A stretch of DNA of 7,807 nucleotides, taken from assembly GCA_020860745.1 (NCBI GenBank), contig JAJBTR010000428.1:273-8079 (forward strand), in the 5' to 3' direction. A program made the position numbers and the translations under genes. Under the pieces are notes generated by a model. That model made no database searches. It was given only the letters and a program-made list of their open reading frames with translations, and was not told the DNA's origin. The DNA is from Lachnospiraceae bacterium (GTDB taxonomy: Bacteria; Bacillota; Clostridia; Lachnospirales; Lachnospiraceae). Below, one piece after another: positions 5,013 through 7,807 of this stretch; position 1 is the stretch's first letter, and each line of letters begins with the position of its first letter.

Positions 5013-6351
5013 ACACGCCCACATAAATCTGCGATATTTTATACCAGGTCGGATAATCCACAATTCCTGTCACCGGCAGATCAAAGATCTTCTGGAATGC
5101 CTCCACCGCCTGCCGGGTCCTGTCTCCATAGATACCATCAGTGGAAACAGAGGGGATGGCCGGATAAGAGCGCGCAATCACCGCAAGCTGTTCCTGCATC
5201 TGCCGGACCTTGCTCCCGGTGGAACCCACCGTGAGGTCTTCCCCAGGCCAGGATGCGGGGATGCCGGAGATTTCCTCCGCGGAATTGATATACATATCAC
5301 TGCCATAGTAATAACGCAGAATCTCGATCGAGCGATACCCCTGGTCGCCCAGATATTTGGAACCCCACTGAGAAAGCCAGTTCGGGCAGGACACCTGCTG
5401 CCCGTCGCAATACTGGGTCAGAATCGGCTGGATGACATTGGGCCGTGAGAGATAATTGTTGAACATCTCATCCACAATCTGGGAAATATTATAAAAAATC
5501 GTCCGGCCGTAGGACCACTTCTGATCGTAAGCCGTCGAGCTGGTCACAGTAAAATCATATCCTTTATTCCGGTAAAACTCTGTGTAAACACGGTTCATCG
5601 TAAATGACATGATCGCCAGTATGTTCGCCCGCAGCGTCGCATCCGGCCAGGTAGAATATATCTCGCCGGACGCCACATTTTTAATATAATCCCGGTAACG
5701 GACATAATAATCTTTCGCCGTGGCATCCGACGGCGCCCCGTCGTGCACCACCACATACTCCGGAATCGCCACACGGCTCAGCACGATCTCCCCGCTCTCA
5801 CTGACAGGCCGGATCTCATTCTCCGCGATTTTCGGCGGATAATCTCCCCAGAGCGTGTTGGGAGGAACAACAATATTTTCCCCGCCTTCTGTCTGAGCAG
5901 TCTCCAGCGGCTCCATCCGCACCGGCTGGATGGAAAGTTCTTCCGGGAACACCTCCACATCCGTCACTTCCACAGGACGGTATCCTTCCGCCTCCACCTG
6001 CACACGATACTGGGAAAACGGCTGCGGCTGTTCCGGCTCCATGGAATATTCCCGGGGCGGCGCCTCCAGCGTCAGTTCACCGCTCTGCCCGGAGGAATCT
6101 GTCCGGATTTCCTCCACAAGACCTGTTCCGTTGTAAACCCGCACGATGGCATTGCTGACCGGGTGAATCGCAATCGTTGATGTAACGTCAATGCGCAGCC
6201 CGCCGCGGTCCGGTGTATCCTGACGTGACAATTCCGAATGATATCTGCCGTCCTGCCCCGGCATATCCGGTTTTCCGCATACACGCTGCTGCGAATCCAA
6301 CTCCGGACGGAGCACATTATCACACTGTAACGCAGAATAATATTCCTGCAT
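4990..6351 (-). CDS. SpoIID-like protein with C-terminal peptidoglycan-binding domain (453 aa)
   Basis: The order seen is: a polar, unstructured-looking N-terminus (1-50); a beta-sandwich-like segment (about 54-148) with I-R-V-Y-N-like strands and E-G-Y-R-P-V, resembling carboxypeptidase-regulatory domains; a linker; a middle region (about 190-365) with R-A-N-I-L-A-I-M-S-F-T-M-N-R-V-Y-T-E and W-S-Y-G-R-T-I-F that resembles SpoIID/LytB domains; and a peptidoglycan-binding-1 domain (about 375-440) with V-G-S-T-G-S-K-V-R-Q-M-Q and D-G-I-Y-G-D-R-T-R-Q-A-V-E-A-F-Q. The C-terminus R-I-A-E-L is, from memory, conserved in this clostridial family. SpoIID proteins are lytic transglycosylases in sporulation, but catalytic residues were not identified, so activity is unproven. 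There is no signal peptide or membrane segment. The ATG at 6351 is preferred: GAGGA lies 6 nt upstream, whereas an in-frame TTG at 6366 would overlap that site. The last codons lie in a tandem repeat. Confidence 0.78.
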   Translation of the reverse strand: MQEYYSALQCDNVLRPELDSQQRVCGKPDMPGQDGRYHSELSRQDTPDRGGLRIDVTSTIAIHPVSNAIVRVYNGTGLVEEIRTDSSGQSGELTLEAPPREYSMEPEQPQPFSQYRVQVEAEGYRPVEVTDVEVFPEELSIQPVRMEPLETAQTEGGENIVVPPNTLWGDYPPKIAENEIRPVSESGEIVLSRVAIPEYVVVHDGAPSDATAKDYYVRYRDYIKNVASGEIYSTWPDATLRANILAIMSFTMNRVYTEFYRNKGYDFTVTSSTAYDQKWSYGRTIFYNISQIVDEMFNNYLSRPNVIQPILTQYCDGQQVSCPNWLSQWGSKYLGDQGYRSIEILRYYYGSDMYINSAEEISGIPASWPGEDLTVGSTGSKVRQMQEQLAVIARSYPAIPSVSTDGIYGDRTRQAVEAFQKIFDLPVTGIVDYPTWYKISQIYVGVSRIAELN

Positions 6352-6381
6352 ATAAAATCCTCGCAATCACTGCATTTACTC

Positions 6382-6390
6382 TATCCTATG
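6382..6390 (-). promoter_or_regulatory. Possible sporulation-type -10 box for the SpoIID-like gene
   Basis: The minus strand reads CATAGGATA, matching the CATAnnnTA form of sigma-K -10 elements. It lies 30 bp upstream of the ATG, which suits a short leader. No sigma-K (AC) or sigma-E (ATA-containing) -35 is found at the expected distance, and no sigma-A pair was found, so this is only a suggestion. Confidence 0.22.
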
Positions 6391-6491
6391 CCGCCGTCAG
6401 AAGAAAAGACCGGAGCACCGCCATTTTTCACTCAAGAAATATATTCGCGGCCAAAAAGGGCAGATTCTTCCGGTTACTCTGTAAACTTTTC

Positions 6492-6520
6492 TTTACCAAA
6501 CCCAAAAAAGAGAGTATAAT
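6492..6520 (+). promoter_or_regulatory. pncB: Sigma-A promoter for pncB
   Basis: TTTACC (6492-6497) and a consensus TATAAT (6515-6520) are separated by exactly 17 nt of A-rich DNA. Transcription would start near 6527, giving a leader of about 116 nt. This is the best promoter in the window and the only plausible one for the plus-strand gene. Confidence 0.68.
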
Positions 6521-6526
6521 ACTGAA

Positions 6527-6642
6527 AATATTAAAAAGTAACGGGGATTTTTGAAACCCGACTCAGAAAAACAGTTTTTCTCAGACGAACTGCGTGCGGG
6601 AAGTGCCAATCCGCCGGGAAAAGAGAAAGGGACGACAAGAAT
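6527..6642 (+). promoter_or_regulatory. Structured 5' leader of pncB with alternative hairpins
   Basis: A clear hairpin is AGAAAAA-CAG-TTTTTCT (6565-6581), extended by CT/AG (6562-6563/6583-6584). Around it are pairings that compete. CCCG (6557-6560) can pair with CGGG at 6542-6545 or with CGGG at 6597-6600. GCGG (6596-6599) can instead pair with CCGC (6611-6614), just before the ribosome-binding site AAAGGG (6626-6631). This could be a regulatory switch, but the alternative stems are only 4 bp and no known NAD riboswitch was recognised. The A/T hairpin is not followed by a U-tract or GC stem, so it is not a standard terminator. Confidence 0.35.
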
Positions 6643-7807
6643 ATGAGATCACAAAACCTGACACTGCTGACCGATCTGTATGAGATCACCATGATGCAGG
6701 GATACTTTAAGACAGGCAACCATGATATCGTTGTATTTGACGCATTTTACCGGGAAAATCCCTCGGGCGGCGGCTATGCCATCGCCTGCGGTCTGGACCA
6801 GGTTATCGAATATATCAAAAACCTGCAGTTTACCACAGATGACATCCGCTATCTGGAAAGTCTGCAAATGTTTGATGACGATTTTCTGAAATACTTAAGC
6901 ACATTCCGCTTTTCCGGCAGCATCTATGCAATTCCGGAGGGCACGGTAGTATTCCCCAGGGAGCCCATCATAAAAGTAATCGCTCCCATCATGGAGGCGC
7001 AGCTCATAGAAACCGCCATCTTAAATATTATCAACCACCAGAGTCTGATCGCCACAAAGGCCTCCCGTGTCTGTTACGCGGCAAAGAGGGACGGCGTCAT
7101 GGAATTCGGCCTCAGGCGGGCGCAGGGTCCCGATTCCGGCATCCTCGGCGCGCGCGCCGCAGTGATCGGCGGCTGCAACGGCACCTCCAATGTCCTGGCC
7201 GGACAGACGTTCAACATTCCTGTCAAAGGCACACACGCGCACAGCTGGATCATGAGCTTTGCCGACGAATATACTGCGTTTAAAACTTACGCACAGCTTT
7301 ACCCCGACGCCTGTATCCTGCTTGTCGATACATACGACACGTTGAAATCCGGGATTCCCAACGCCATCCGGGTATTTCAGGAAATGCGGGAATCCGGCGC
7401 CGCACTTACCAACTACGGCATCCGCATGGACAGCGGAGACCTGGCTTACCTCTCCAAAAAAGCGAGAAAGATGCTGGATGCGGCGGGATTCCCGGACGCG
7501 GTAATCTCCGCCTCCAATGACCTGGACGAATACCTGATCGAGACACTGAAAAGCCAGGGCGCGCTGATTACCTCCTGGGGTGTCGGCACCAGCCTGATCA
7601 CTTCCAGAGACTGGCCTGCGTTCGGAGGCGTATACAAACTGGCCGCCATCCGGGATGCGGACGGCAATTTTATCCCGAAAATCAAACTCTCCGAAAACAC
7701 GGAAAAAGTCACAAACACCGGAAATAAAGAAATCTACCGGATCTATGACAACGAAACCGCCAAAATCCGCGCGGATCTGATCTGCCTGGAGGACGACGTC
7801 TTTGACG
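6643..7807 (+). CDS. pncB: Nicotinate phosphoribosyltransferase (first 388 codons; runs off right edge)
   Basis: This cytoplasmic enzyme joins nicotinate to PRPP, with ATP hydrolysis, to give nicotinate mononucleotide, the salvage entry to NAD. Motifs read directly from the frame: L-L-T-D-L-Y-E-I-T-M (8-17), G-T-H-A-H-S-W (196-202, with His200 the probable phosphorylated histidine), L-L-V-D-T-Y-D (226-232), R-M-D-S-G-D-L (261-267, phosphoribosyl binding), S-N-D-L-D-E (291-296) and W-G-V-G-T-S-L-I-T-S (312-321), followed by Y-K-L (331-333). These belong to the bacterial/clostridial nicotinate phosphoribosyltransferase type rather than nicotinamide phosphoribosyltransferase (NadV/NAMPT). The frame is open to the last base; relatives are about 470-490 aa, so roughly 80-100 residues are missing. 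The ATG at 6643 has AAAGGG (6626-6631) at a long 11-nt spacing. It is divergent from the SpoIID-like gene and has its own promoter. Confidence 0.95.
   Translation, partial: MRSQNLTLLTDLYEITMMQGYFKTGNHDIVVFDAFYRENPSGGGYAIACGLDQVIEYIKNLQFTTDDIRYLESLQMFDDDFLKYLSTFRFSGSIYAIPEGTVVFPREPIIKVIAPIMEAQLIETAILNIINHQSLIATKASRVCYAAKRDGVMEFGLRRAQGPDSGILGARAAVIGGCNGTSNVLAGQTFNIPVKGTHAHSWIMSFADEYTAFKTYAQLYPDACILLVDTYDTLKSGIPNAIRVFQEMRESGAALTNYGIRMDSGDLAYLSKKARKMLDAAGFPDAVISASNDLDEYLIETLKSQGALITSWGVGTSLITSRDWPAFGGVYKLAAIRDADGNFIPKIKLSENTEKVTNTGNKEIYRIYDNETAKIRADLICLEDDVFD

Noticed and set aside
6352..6366. In-frame TTG start five codons upstream for the SpoIID-like gene
   Set aside because: The GAGGA ribosome-binding site lies within those codons and is well spaced for the ATG at 6351. 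There is no site before the TTG.
6562..6584. Intrinsic terminator or attenuator before pncB
   Set aside because: The stem is almost all A-T, its 3' arm itself holds the only T-run and no U-tract follows, so a standard terminator is not supported.

Overview
The window looks like chromosomal DNA of a spore-forming member of the Clostridia, most likely Lachnospiraceae. This rests on recognising protein families (a clostridial-type HisC, a Cys-rich-tailed Mrp/Nbp35 ATPase, a SpoIID-like peptidoglycan-binding protein and a clostridial-type nicotinate phosphoribosyltransferase), strong AGGAGG ribosome-binding sites and a moderate-to-high GC content. It does not rest on any marker gene. There is no phage, transposase, tRNA or rRNA gene.

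Layout. Five genes run on the minus strand. In their direction of transcription they are: a SpoIID-like/peptidoglycan-binding protein (6351-4990), glmS (4782-2917), an Mrp/Nbp35-type P-loop ATPase (2668-1829), hisC (1399-329), and the first 65 codons of a small multidrug-export family membrane protein (195-1, running off the left edge). One gene runs on the plus strand: nicotinate phosphoribosyltransferase (6643 to beyond 7807, off the right edge), divergent from the SpoIID-like gene across a 291-bp promoter region.

The genes are housekeeping and do not form one pathway. GlmS makes glucosamine-6-phosphate for cell-wall precursors. The SpoIID-like protein probably acts on or binds peptidoglycan. 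Mrp is an iron-sulfur cluster carrier. HisC acts in histidine synthesis. PncB salvages nicotinate to NAD.

The spacers are the unusual part. Both spacers flanking mrp hold compact, multi-branched inverted-repeat elements. At 2719-2904 about 65 base pairs can form in 186 nt, closed by a terminal stem and tiled by three contiguous branches. At 1425-1736 a 34-pair terminal stem encloses a chain of hairpins and ends just before the hisC ribosome-binding site. They could be structured RNAs, regulatory leaders or non-autonomous dispersed repeats; the sequence alone does not decide. In addition, a 30-bp unit is tandemly repeated three times across the stop codon of the SpoIID-like gene. The pncB leader contains hairpins that exclude one another. 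No convincing intrinsic terminator with a U-tract was found anywhere in the window.
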